From the NCBI RefSeq assembly GCF_021347895.1, contig NC_067131.1, forward strand, positions 5,298,653 to 5,362,652: DNA of 64,000 bases. Direction: 5' to 3'. The position numbers and the translations under genes are program-made. The notes beneath the pieces were generated by a model that was not told the origin of the DNA, ran no database searches, and saw nothing but the letters and a program-made list of their open reading frames with translations. Below, in pieces: positions 37,501-49,100 of the stretch; within the stretch, counting starts at the first letter, position 1, and every line of letters begins with the position of its first letter. This stretch comes from Acanthochromis polyacanthus (Eukaryota; Chordata; Actinopteri; Pomacentridae).

Positions 37501-38510
37501 CCAGAAAAAGTGCATTAAAAATGATGGAACACTGTTTTAAAACCTGAAAAAAATAAGAAAAAACTGTCAATATAAGGCAAAATTATCAGTAAAACAAGTA
37601 CAATTAAATGTTTTATTTTCAGGGATTCAGATGAAGTTCAACCTGCTGATTCAAGGGTTCTTTTGAGAAAACACACAAAAAAGATGTCTTGAAATCTTAA
37701 AAGTTTGGATTTAGCCAAATAAAATAATCAAAGTTTTATTTGGTTTTCTGTGTTTTCAGGTACCTGAAGGCCGTTCTCTGGACTCTGTTTTGTGGAGTTC
37801 AGGTCAACGTCTGTCTGTCCAGAGTTTTCATCGCCGCCCATTTCCCTCACCAGGTCGTAGCCGGAGTCATCACAGGTCAGTTTTATTCACCGTTTAAACG
37901 AGACGCTGGGTTTTCTGTTAGAAATAGATGATTATTGCTATATAATCTGGATGTTATCTCTAGAAAATGGGCTACACTGACGTGAACTTTCTAACGTTCT
38001 CCTCCAGGTATGATCGTGGCCGAGGCCTTCAACAGAACCCAGTGGATCTACAGTGCCAGCATGAGGAAGTACTTCTACACCGTCCTCTTCCTCACCTCCT
38101 TTGCTGTGGGCTTCTACCTGCTGCTCAGGTTTCTGGGCGTTGACCTGCTGTGGACGCTGGAGAAGGCCCAGAAGTGGTGCATCCGTCCGGAGTGGGTCCT
38201 CCTGGACTCGACACCGTTCGCCAGCCTGCTGAGGAACATGGGGACGCTGTTCGGACTCGGACTGGGCCTCCACTCGCCGCTCTACACCGAGACCAAGAAG
38301 AGCAGCAGCGGAGCGATGAAGGCCGGATATGTCATCAGCTCTCTGGTTCTGCTGCATCTCTTCGACTCGTTCAAACCTCCGACCCACACCGCTGCCCTCT
38401 TCTACCTGCTGTCCTTCTGTAAGAGCGCCACGGTTCCTCTGATGACTGTCAGCATCATCCCCTACTGCCTGAACACAGCGCTGGGCCTCCACAGCAAGAA
38501 GGGAGTCTGA
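34547..38510 (+). CDS. g6pc1: Glucose-6-phosphatase catalytic subunit, copy B
   Basis: Same enzyme family as copy A: ER glucose-6-phosphate hydrolysis. Five exons join in phase: 34547-34779, 34868-34977, 36626-36746, 37760-37875 and 38008-38510, giving 360 aa. Exons 2 (110 nt), 4 (116 nt) and 5 (503 nt) match copy A exactly in length. Active-site residues are all present: K77 and R84 ([13 protein letters not shown]), H120 (GSPSGHAMG), R176 and H182 ([18 protein letters not shown]). Exon 3 is 15 nt longer than in copy A, placing a lysine-rich [16 protein letters not shown] loop between the PSGH and SRxxxxxxH motifs. The C-terminus ends SKKGV, an ER-retrieval KKxx form like human KKSL. The human N96 sequon position reads ANSIRP, not a sequon. 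A TATA box lies 69 bp upstream and AATAAA is at 38823. This is the more conserved copy. Confidence 0.97.
37020..37283 (+). mobile_element. Dispersed AT-rich element fragment (piggyBac-like MITE family), copy 4
   Basis: Begins AAAATTACACCTTTTATCAG and ends GGCTGAACTGCAGGAGGTGT. It aligns with the copies at 13.9, 27.2, 27.8 and 52.3 kb and lies in intron 3 of g6pc copy B. Confidence 0.6.
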
Positions 38511-38822
38511 GCTCCTCAACACAAAGACTGAAAAAACAAGAACTCTTTCCTCTGGTGCTCTACCAGCTGCTCTCCAGGAAAACGAAAAAAAACCTCCAGA
38601 TTTTTTTTTAAAAAAGGTGCATTGAGTGACATTTGGACACTGAACTCTGAAGCTCATCCAGGACCAGCAACACTTACAGAGAACTATTCAGAGTTCTATT
38701 AACACTTATTATTGGAGTCCTGGGAAAGTACAGCAGCACTTCAATTGTTGTTTCAACTGTAAAAAAAAATGTCTTTTTTTGTTTTACTAGAAATATTTTT
38801 AAAAATGTTTGCAATATTTTTA

Positions 38823-38828
38823 AATAAA
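38823..38828 (+). terminator. g6pc1 copy B polyadenylation signal
   Basis: AATAAA about 315 bp after the copy B stop codon, at the end of a U-rich 3'UTR. Confidence 0.7.
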
Positions 38829-39167
38829 AATCTTAAAAACTCACAGAATGACTTGTTTCATTACACTGGAATCTGATCAATAATATGCTTTATCCCTTCA
38901 GTCACAGATAATGAATTTCATTCTCTCACAAGTAGCTCAGCAATTTTTGATAATTCGTTGTACTTCAGTAGAACTAGTGCGAATGCCAAATCCATTCACT
39001 CATGCATTTATAATGTAATCCAAAATGTTCAAATAGGTGGCATGCTTTGATTATTTTAACATAATATGTTGCAAATTAAAGTGCATTCTGCCACCTGCAG
39101 TGAAATGCATTTTAAAACTGTCCATAATAATATACTAGGTTTTGGTTCTTCTGTTCAGACAAACAAA

Positions 39168-39543
39168 TATTAGGTAGATGTTGCTTACCTTGCTTGACAG
39201 TTTAGGCGAGCACCGTCGCCTGCCTCAGAAGTGCCTGGCCGGCGGTCCGTGACTTGTCAGCCAGCTGATTGTGGGCAGCCGGGGCACCTGCGGCATGCCC
39301 AGCGGAGTGGCCGGCCACGCCCGCCACGGCAATGGCGGGCGTGAGAGTCTGGCGCCCCGACCCTCACCGGGGACACCTCACTCGCCCAAAAGCGGGGCCC
39401 GCGACCACCACCACCACCACACACCATTGCCGTGGCAGGCGTGGCCGGCCCCCGGCGGATCCGGCCACTCCGCTGGGCATTTCTGAGGAAGACGACGGTG
39501 CTCGTCCAAACTGTCAAGTCAGGTAATCAACATTTACCTAATT
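39168..39543. mobile_element. GC-rich fold-back MITE
   Basis: Left arm ATTAGGTAGATGTTGCTTAC, then TTGACAGTTTAGGCGAGCAC and CGTCGCCTGCCTCAGAAGTG. It is mirrored by the reverse complement at 39481-39543 (TTCTGAGGAAGACGACGGTG ... CATTTACCTAATT). A second nested inverted repeat (GCGGAGTGGCCGGCCACGCC against GGCCGGATCC-type sequence on the other side, and CCACGGCAATGG against CCATTGCCGTGG) makes nearly the whole 376 bp self-complementary. GC content is far above the neighbourhood. No protein frame is credible; the three overlapping frames here are a by-product of GC richness. Confidence 0.8.
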
Positions 39544-39544
39544 G

Positions 39545-39660
39545 GGGCGCCAGCATAGCTCAATAGATTAAGGAAGGGCGACCCATGTACAGTGGCCCAA
39601 GTTCAATTCCCGGTCGAGGTACTTTGCTGCATGTCTCTCCCCATCATTTTATTTTTCTGA
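39545..39660 (+). mobile_element. tRNA-derived SINE
   Basis: GGCGCCAGCATAGCTCAATA leads with a tRNA-like A-box region (TAGCTCAATAGATTAAGG), followed by a B-box-like AGTTCAATTCCCGG. The tail, GCTGCATGTCTCTCCCC, is typical of a widespread fish SINE type. It abuts the fold-back MITE at 39543. Confidence 0.7.
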
Positions 39661-41150
39661 ACGAAAGAACTCAAAACTAGTGTACTAACAGGAAGACATA
39701 AGAACGTTTTTGAGACATGTCCATAACCATAACAATATTATTCCTGGTTAGCCGAGCTAGCGAGAGTCCTATTGAGGGCTCCTCTGGCACGGATTATTAC
39801 CATCACACATGTAGCTTTGAAAATAAATCTAATACAAGACAGAGCTCCGTTTCACTGTGAGCTCTAATGTTTCTCTGTGTGACTGTGTCTGACTTCTTCT
39901 AATAAAACCCTCCTGTTTACTGGGAGCTGCAGCCATAGATATCTATCTATCTACTGATTCATATCTATGCTCACTAGTCTGGATGCAGTCTCGATGATGA
40001 CGTTTCACGAGTACGTGAGAACGAAGGTAGGGACAGTTACGTACTGAGAAACGGCCACAGTCTTCTTACCGCAAAGGTACAAAACTGCTGTCTTCTCCTC
40101 CGGCATCAGGAAACGTCTTCAAAGCTTATTCAAATCCAAACTAAATACAATCAGAAGATCAAACTAACGTCATTGGTGCATTCAGGTGCAGTTCAACAAC
40201 GAAGTTGCGTTCAGGGGCATCTGAAATCGGAGTATCAGTAATGTAAATTTCCAACGAAAATTTTGGGGGGGACACACGGGATGGCCAATCAGATCACAGG
40301 GGGACAACTGACCCCCGCGTGCCCCCACGGAAGATCCGCAAATATTGCTGATGTTTTGGATGACATTCTAAACTATGACGTTTTTGTGACATTTCAGATG
40401 TCATACATGACTTTATTGATCAAATTTCACCAGAAACTTCAGTTTTTATTAAACCTCACTTTCTACCCCTTTATTGATTATCCATGCTGTTGTGATAACT
40501 TAATTTCAATAAAGTGATCTCAGTAATTAAGTTTGTTTAGTTTTTAATTTTTCGGTGCAGTTTGTGAACATCTTACCTCTTTCTGGTTCAGTAGCTTCTT
40601 GCAGAAGATCAATATGTAGTGTTTTGTTCAAGTTTTTGTTTCCAGTCGTAAGCAAAAGTAGTTTAGTTTGTAGTGTGCTTGAAGTTTAAACTGTTTAAAA
40701 CCACCGTTCAGCACGATTAATGTACAAAAAAAAGTGAAAACATGACCTGTAATCTGCAGACAGGCTTCTGTTGAACCTTTTACCTCAAACGCAAATCATT
40801 TACGGTTTAGTCGAATGTTTTTGTGAATCTGCTCGGGTTTTTCTGGCACAAACAGACGATTTTTAACCGACCTCTTCCAGAAACGTCCTGTCCCAGTTTG
40901 GGTTTACAGGAATAATTAACTGACCCACACAGATCCAGACGTCACAAATGATCTGCCAGAAGCTGAACTTTGAAATTTTTGTGTTTTACAGAATTCAATG
41001 AATTACAATAATGATAATAAAGATTCACAGCAGCAGTTTGAATATTCAGACGCAAACAAAACCTTTACATGTCAGTTAATGTAGTTATTATTATTAATTA
41101 TAATTAATTAATAAAAATAATAATTATTATTCAGAAGCTGGCTGTTGTTT

Positions 41151-41474
41151 GGGCTGCACAGTGGTGTTGTGGTTAGCACTTTCACCTTTCAGCAAGAAGA
41201 TCCCGGTTCAAATCCTGGGGTGGGCCTGGGATCTTTCTGCATGGAGTTTGCATGTTCTCCCTGTGCATGTGTGGGTTTTCTCCGGGCACTCCGGCTTCCT
41301 CCCACAGTCCAAAAATATGCTGAGGTTAATAGATTATTCTAAATTGTGCGTAGGTGTGAATGTGTGTCTGTATATGTAGCTCTGTGACAGACTGGTGACC
41401 TGTCCAGGGTGTCCCCTGCCTTCGCCCGAGTCAGCTGGGATAGGCTCCAGCAACCCCCCCCCCCCCCCCCCCAT
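41151..41474 (+). mobile_element. tRNA-derived SINE-like teleost repeat (copy 2)
   Basis: GGGCTGCACAGTGGTGTTGT, TGGTTAGCACTTTCACC (A box) and GGTTCAAATCC (B box) head a body identical in plan to copy 1 at 17485-17853. It ends at GATAGGCTCCAGCA and a run of about 20 C bases (41453-41472). Confidence 0.87.
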
Positions 41475-42070
41475 TGTTTTTTTCATTTTTGTTGTTTTCT
41501 GTCTTTTTTTTGGCCAAAATTAAATAAAAAGGTAAATATAAACAGACTGATGAGGGCGTGAACGAACTGAACAATTTTTTTGTGCACAATTTGACCTTTT
41601 TCTAACCAAAAAAGCAGAAAATAGATTTTACTCAGTCATCAAACAGCATTTGCATTCTGCACCTGGAGAAACCAGACGGACTTGTTGAGTTTAAACACAG
41701 TTTATTTTTCTGCTTAAATAATTACTTGGATCATCCAGTGTAGGCTATGTTGGTTGGTCATACATGTCGGTACCAGATTTATCATCGACAACGGATGCTC
41801 GGGGTGGATTTGTATGAAAAAAAACAACAAAAAGACAAGAAATAAGAAATACACGGGAACAGAAAATCACATTTTTAACGTGTAAAATTGAGATCGGAGT
41901 CTCGTCGGTACAAAGGAGTTTTTAACGGAGCTTCAAAATGAGATTCTCTGTTCTGGTGTAAATAAAAACAGTCCTCCTGGTTTTGTATTTTATGTTAAAA
42001 CCACAGTCGACCTAAAAGCCTAAACTTCTAGACGGGTTTACAGATAGGCGGGATTTATTGGATGCTAATC

Positions 42071-42091
42071 GCACACACATGCGCGCACACA

Positions 42092-42125
<34 letters not shown>
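42071..42125. repeat. (CA)n microsatellite
   Basis: CA dinucleotide run interrupted by GCGCGC and CAAA, about 55 bp, within the presumed ank3 3'UTR. Confidence 0.95.
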
Positions 42126-42128
<3 letters not shown>

Positions 42129-42847
42129 GGCTGCTAGCGCTTTGAGCTAACGAAACATCGGGAGTGTTTCCGTTAAAGTAAAAAGTCATCATGAGTGCAG
42201 CTCAGACAGAAACCCTCTGATTTTTATTACAGTGCTCTGAGTTAGGAGGAAAAACAGAAAAGCGTTAAAGTAAAGTGACGCCACATGCAGTCTGCAGAAC
42301 GCCCCGAGCTGTTAAAGAAACAAACCAAGCAGTGTGTTTTTTGTTATTTTCTCCATTCGCTTCTCATTCGGCTGTTTTTTTTATATATATTGGCTTAGGA
42401 AGAGCAAGTCAAGGTCAAGGCTTCTCAAACAGTGTCGACCTCTCGGCAAAGCTTCATCAATCAGTGCAGAAACAATCCGTGAAGCTACTGGTTTCTGTTG
42501 TTTTTAAAGATTTTTATACAGTGTCATTTATATACAAGAAAAAAATCACCCATTTTACCATTATATTTCATTTGTTTTTCTTTTTTAAAAAAGAACCACG
42601 TGGTACAACCCCGATACTGAGGGTCCAGGAGGAAAAATAGACGATATAAGGCGAGTGTCAGAGTGGAGTCAATCCGTCAGCGGTTGGTTTTTTTTTTCTC
42701 CTCGTTTTGCGCCGTCTTCGGAAAACGTCTGGCTCACGTCCATGCGAGTCCTCGAGGCGGCGTTCCCCAACGGTGAGTGAGTTTGGTGACATGCTCATGC
42801 GAAATCAAAGAAAAGTAAACGTTGTCTTGCTGAAAACCATGCGTTTG

Positions 42848-42933
42848 TTAAAGTGAAAGCTTTAGACGCGACTCGGCTGATTGACATGTTCCTCTGATGC
42901 TCCTCCCAGAGTGGATGCTGGACGTCGGTGGAC
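42848..42933 (-). CDS. Candidate alternative terminal exon of ank3
   Basis: Minus-strand TTTTCCTCCTGCAG is a strong acceptor at 42934. From 42933 the frame that continues from the candidate exon at 44388-44459 stays open for 28 codons (PPTSSIHSGRSIRG...) to a TAA at 42850-42848. There is no recognised domain. Support is only splice-site quality, phase agreement and the following 3'UTR-like sequence. Confidence 0.3.
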
Positions 42934-44387
42934 CTGCAGGAGGAAAATCACAAAATTAGGTTTAAATTTGATGAGCAGATGGACTCATAGCACAGAGGTG
43001 TGCAGTATCCAGTTACTAATGAACTTTTTCATGCAAGAGGTCTAGTTCCAAAAAGTTTTCAACCAATTTAAGACAGATTTGTTGCATGGTTGATACAGCA
43101 ACACTGTGGACCGTACCACCATTTGATTTTGGATCTACAGATTATTAATGATTGATTTTCTGGATGTACACCACCTGTCAAACGTCCATTTTTTATTGGA
43201 AATTCTGCATGTTAATGTCTTATTGTTCTCCGAAATGAAAACAAAGAACAAATAAATAAATCAAGTAAAAAAAAAAAATCTATTTAGAAACCAAAATGTA
43301 GTCGTTGCAGTGGTAGTAGTATTTGTAGTCGTAGCAGTTTTTATAATTCTTGTTATTAAGTAAAATAATAAAGTATTAATTCACATGTTTGTGTCAAAAA
43401 CGTTTACAGTTATTTTAGTGTATGTAAATCCACAAAAAACAATTATTTACCAGATGTTTGCAGTTATTTTCAGCTTTTTAACGTTTTTAAATGTTACAAT
43501 ACTCCATCAGTTTCACCATTTTTTTAAAAACAGGATTTCTTTTTTTTGTTTGTTTTATTTGCAGTATAACCATGGAGCCGTGCACAGAGAAGCCTCTAGT
43601 CTCCACTCAGTTACTGCATCATTTTTCTGCTTATGCAAGTTGTAGCTCTAAAAAAAATTGTCATTCTGGTGATTTTAAAGGAAACCATGCCTTTTAGACA
43701 TGCTGGAGGTTGTTTAGAGAGTTATAAACCGGGATAAATTTTAATGCTAAACTCTAGATTTGGGTAATTTTCCTGATAGAGTCGCATGTTACAGACTATT
43801 AGCTCAGAGGCTGTTTAAAAGTTAAAAATCTGCAGGATTTTTTTGTTTTTACAGTTTGTAGCTCTAAAAATGGTATAATTTAGGTGATTTAAAAGAAAAA
43901 TGTGGTTAAACCGGCTGCACTTTTTTTCCCCTCTCCATGTTTATAGCAGCACATTACTTTCTGCATTACGATACTGTTCTAATAAAGCTGTGGAGGGTTT
44001 GGTGCCACGGTGGGTTCCAACACTACTTTTATGCAGACAGAGGGGGCTGGAAGGAATCTAGAAAAGTTGAGACATCTGTAGGATTTGGTAGCACCAACTT
44101 TCAAGACTGAATCAAGCTCCATTGCTGCAGAACAACTTTAAGTTGTTTACCCATTTCTGTTCCCTGAAAAAGGCCTTTTAGTATAATTCTGAAATGTCCG
44201 TTATTTTTCAGTTTTGGGTCATGTTACCTTTTTTTAACCTCTGGCAGTTCACCGCTTACCTTTGGACCATTTCAAGCTATTCACTGGACTTGAACTACTT
44301 AAACTGCAATAAAAAAATAGAAGAATTAAGCGTTCTAAAACCTCTGACTGGTGGTGTATCACAGTGAAGATGTCGTTAGCTTCTTAC

Positions 44388-44459
44388 CAGGCGTATCTGA
44401 GAACTCCACTGTTATGACTGACTCTTCTTGCCCTGTTTCTTGTTGGAAGCGTCTCCAGG
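44388..44459 (-). CDS. Candidate alternative 3' exon of ank3
   Basis: A 72-nt segment is bounded on the minus strand by a good acceptor (CTCTGCTCAG) and donor (CCTG|GTAAGAA). In phase 1 it is open (TGQEESVITVEFSDTPG). In phase 0 it stops after a lysine-rich end, NKKQGKKSQS. Phase 1 would fit a cryptic donor GGGG|GTAAAAG inside the last exon at 46122-46370. No homology is recognised. Confidence 0.3.
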
Positions 44460-46121
44460 CTGAGCAGAGGAAGCAGCCAGGATCATGAACAAAGAAAAAG
44501 AAAGAAAACACAGAGTTAGAGCAGTATTCGGGCTAAACGTGAACCGTGAGTTAAAGAAGCTCAGATCAGCAACATCAGGCGACATGCTGCAAGAAAGTTT
44601 AATTAAGGAGAGAAAAAAAAAAAAGGGGTTAGAATGACTACAGACATAATCACACATGCTCAACACAGAGATTTTTCTATATTAGTGGAATATCTAATGT
44701 TAGTAGATCTGAAGCTCAATCAACGACTGAGCTACAAAAACAGTCACAGTTACAACCACAGCAAACTGCAAAACACACATTTTCCGACACAAGCAGCTCA
44801 GAGCAGCACTGAAATCAGAGTTCAGGTCACGGAAATGGGCCGATTTGTTCACTCTATCTGCTTCAGTTTATCAGTATAACAACCGCAGCAACTTTTTCTG
44901 GAATCTTTTGCTGTATTTCTTTGAACTTTTTGCGATATGCATGAAAACCGCCGGACCAAAACAAACCTGGGACACCTGGGTACAATTTTAGTAGAATAAT
45001 AGGGGCTCTGAATCTGAACTGACACTTTATTTGGTCCAGATTGGACAGTAGTCGGGCTGAAATGAGCCCTCGAGTTATTTGAGTTATTTATTAATAACAA
45101 AATTCTCTGAGGGCTTCATTTAATCCACTACATCCAAGACCACAGGTCACTAAGAGGACCCAGACTTCATCCTATACGGACCCATAATGCTGAACTACGG
45201 AGACAGTTTACCAGTCAGACTGTCTCTGTACGATACTATATCAGTAGAATACTTTATATGTACAATACCGCAGTGCTACAGCGTGGGCCATAAGTTTCCA
45301 TACATAGGAAAATGTATAATGTAGATGTTTTTATGCTTCGGAAACCCGAGAAGATGCGTTTGACGATATCTTCTGAAGACCACGGTGTATAATTTGACCA
45401 GGTCATTATCGAAAATGAGAACTCGTTCTCAACTAACTTACCTGGGAAAATAAAACTTAAATAAATCCAAATAAAATAAATAAATCAGGTGAAGATGTGA
45501 GACATAAATCATCTCCAGGAATCACCATAACAAGCAGAACTTCAGCTGTGCTAATGCAAGCTCATCAACAGTGGAGAACACAATATGTTTTCTAAACATG
45601 GTAATCATATAGAGCACATTAAAACGGCTGTCCAAGATAAAATATGTATTTTTCCTATGTATTGAAGCGTATGGCCCTCCCTGTTTACTGTATACATATG
45701 AAACCCCACAGATTTCTGCTGCACAGCACGCTAACTTCCACTTCTGATGCTTTAACGCCAAACACGGAATCGAATCACTCAGTTAATCGCTAGAATAATC
45801 GATAGAATACTCGGTCACTAAAATAATTGATAGCTGCTGAGAAAACAAGTATGATGAGCAAAGGAACGTAAGCAGCTTCTGCTAGAAGTTGACTTTGTTT
45901 TTTTTGCTGTTTTATGTCATTCTCTGTTCATCTGTGTGGCTTTAAAACGCAAACATGCAAAGCTACACGTGGATAGAAGCTACATGTATCTACAGATTTG
46001 GGCGTTTTTCCTTCAGGTTTCCATCTTGAACTGCTTCTTTTATATTAGTCTGAGTGATTTCAGTCAGTTTACATTCAGCTACAGCTTCATGCAGGTGTCA
46101 GTGAGCTGAGACTAAACTACG

Positions 46122-49100
46122 TTAAACCTCAGTTTTCCCTCTCTGGGCTTCGTCCTTGTGTCGGGACCGCTTCCCCCTCTTCTTGCTTTTACCCCCCGAG
46201 GGTCCGGCTGATGGAGCAACATCTGCTCCAGCTGTTGTTGCACTAACAGCAGCATCAACAGCATCAGAAGCATCAACAGCAGCAGCAGCCGGTTCGTCGG
46301 CTAAAAGTTCGCCTTCGCTTTCCCTCCTTTCCTCCGAGTTGTAAATCCGACGAACCACTTTTCTGATCACCTGTAGGGGCAAAGCATGAGGAGGAAATAA
46401 CGGAGAGGAGGGTTTGGATGTGTGAAAGAAGATGTTCGTGATGCTTCCGTAAAAAAATGAGATGTTTCTGTGCTTTTTTGTGAGATGAGGATGAAGCAGG
46501 TGAGGATGAGGACGGTTACTTTTCTGGTGACCAGATTCCCGTCTTCGTCTATGAACTGCTCCTCGGTCACAGACTCTCCAGGAATGTTTCTGGCTTCCTC
46601 TCCCTGCGATAAAAGTTTATAGTACAGATGAAGGAGTGAAGGATGAGGAGGGCGATGGTTGTTATTCACCGGCATTTCCAAACAGACAAGATGGAAAAGT
46701 CAAGAAAAATGATTTGAAACCGTCGATGTGGCTCAAAATCAGGATTAACTGTGTTTTTAAAGTGGTCAAATCAATAAAAACATACTTTATAGTTTCCATT
46801 TGTGCTGCAGAACTGTTGGTGAGAAGCTGCTAAAATATTCTACAGTTTTTATAACAATATATACAACCAATATTTAGCATTTTGACAAGATAAGGCAGAG
46901 CTCACATGTGTGTGTTGTGTTAAGGTTTGAGAGGTTGCTGTGAAGTAAAAATGACTCTTTCCCCTTTTTAAGGTTTTTCCTTAACCCTCCCGTTATCCTC
47001 ATTTACGGGCAACAGTTATTTATCAGTAAAACTTTTAACATTTTTTGGTGGAAAAAAAGAAAGGTTAAAAATGTTTCTTAAGAATGTTCACAAAAAAATT
47101 TGATTTTTTTCCTTTTTTTCTAATAGAAAATATTAGAAGTTTTACTGAAATATATGTAATCACTTTAGATATTTTTAGGATTTTTTTTGAAGGATTTTTA
47201 CTCATTTTAAAAAAAAAAACACTTACTAGAATTTTGTTGCCAGATTTGGGGGCTTTTAAAAAATAAAAGTTGTAAGGGGAAACCTTTAAGGAATTATGAG
47301 AATTTTCTTCCTGAAGGTTTTTGCAAAATTTCTGAAATCTGGGGAATTTTTAAAAAATTTTTTAAATTTCTTTCAGACAAAGAATCAATATTTTTGGAGC
47401 ACACAAATGAGGACAACAGGCGGGTTAAGATAAAATAAGTCTAAAATGTCTTTCCTGTCTATATAAATGTTGAAAAGTTCTCTTTTCATTAAAGTTTTTG
47501 AAAACTACGTAAACATTTTTCAATCTATTATTATTATTATTATTATTAGTATGTTTTATAAATCATGGTATTTCCATTCATTTTGAAGTCAGAGTTGCTG
47601 TTATTCTGATTCTTTTGACAACAAGATTTTCAGTTTTACTGCAGCTGTACAGTACACCTGTGCAAAATATCACTAGTGGAACTTTTCTCATTTTTCCGCC
47701 ACAAACAAAACGAAGCAGCAGTTCAGTTCTGCAGCACATGGCATCTCTCCAATTCAAAGAAATGACAACTGAAGCCTGAAATTTTTACTCGTGAGTCCAC
47801 CTTAACAGTTTGGAAACCCGGCTGATGCTGATTTGTTTCACGGGCTGCGTTCAAACTTCAAACCACAAACCTGCAGCAGCACAGACACTGAAACAACAAG
47901 CAGAAGCTACAGATGCGAAATAACACACCAATCAGTGTCAAAAAAGACAGAAAAATATAAAAGTTCAGCTGCAAACTAGATTAAATTCCATTTTCAAACC
48001 AAAAATCCTTCATGCACAAGAAGAATGAAGCTCATTCAACAACACCAGACACAAAAACACATCAATAAATCAGTTAAGTATCAATTAATCGTTTTGTTTT
48101 GGAGGAAAATGCCAGAATTCTTTAGTTGCAATTTTTCAAATGTAAATATTTGCACTTTTTTTTTCTTGCCCTTTTCCAATTGTAAGTTTGAACTTTCTGT
48201 TCAAACAGCAGCCAAACAAAACAGCAGGAAGTGAAGCAGCTCACACCAGCAGCAGTGAGTCGAGCTTCAGGCTTTAGCGATGCCGAACAAACACTTTTTC
48301 TGACAAGTGTAGCGTATTTTTTCAGTACAAATCCAGAAAATTGTTCAAAGATTAGTACAAATTTCCACCCACTAGAATCCTCCAGGTCAGATGACGCATG
48401 TAGTTGTGATTTACAAACTTTTCCACCTCAGCACATCAGAAAATCTATGCAGAAGTATCACTTTTTAAACTTCCCCGCTCAGGTTTTTCATGTGCAAATC
48501 TAAGTTTTGCACCATAACTCTCCTTTCTCCTGCATTTTCTCGCTTTTGCAAACACTAAAGCTGCACAAACGAAGCCGGCTGCTACCACTACCGTCATGCT
48601 CAGCACACTCAGCAGCAGATAAATCCTCTTTCTGCCTGAATCTTTGTGAAGATTCTCAGATCTTTAGCTACAGCGCCGCCTCCAGCTGCTCCACACACCT
48701 TCAGAATGACCCGTCTGCGGTAAACTCTGGTGGTGACGGTGGTTTCTTCCTCAGAGTCCGACCCTTCGGCTGTAAGTCTCCCCTGATGGAGGCAGCATTA
48801 ATCACCCAGACGTGTCGTCAGTTTAAGGTTTCCTGGTGTAGTTTTAATGTTTGAACCTCTGAACCTCCAGCAGGTTTTTATTATTTTTATTCACTGTGGG
48901 TTCATTTTTCGCTGCAGTATAAAGTCCTAAACCCCTATGGAGACTCTCAGCTGTGTTTGGTGCTAACAAAGTTCAAGAAATCATGAAAATCTAAAATAAA
49001 TGTTGGCTTTCTTCAATTACTCATTTTATAAATGAATAAAAATAACTGGAACCAACATGGAAACATCTTTAAAGTGCCAGCAGGTGTTACTAACATTGGG

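Larger units (their letters stand above)
41701..46603 (-). other. ank3 3' exon cluster and probable 3'UTR
   Basis: Minus-strand region after the last firmly supported ank3 coding exon. AATAAA (minus strand) at 41706-41701 could end the transcript. Sequence from 41.7 to 42.9 kb is largely free of recognised transposons apart from a (CA)n run, as expected of a long 3'UTR. Candidate downstream exons at 44388-44459 and 42848-42933 are listed separately. Confidence 0.4.

Noticed and set aside
37938..38657. 239-codon minus-strand frame
   Set aside because: It is the antisense shadow of the last exon of g6pc copy B, which has full homology on the plus strand.
39257..39526. Overlapping 71-86-codon frames on both strands
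   Set aside because: They lie inside the GC-rich fold-back MITE; open frames on both strands follow from low stop-codon density and self-complementarity.
41151..41474. A functional tRNA gene
   Set aside because: The A and B boxes are part of a dispersed SINE-like repeat; no cloverleaf with paired acceptor and anticodon stems can be drawn.
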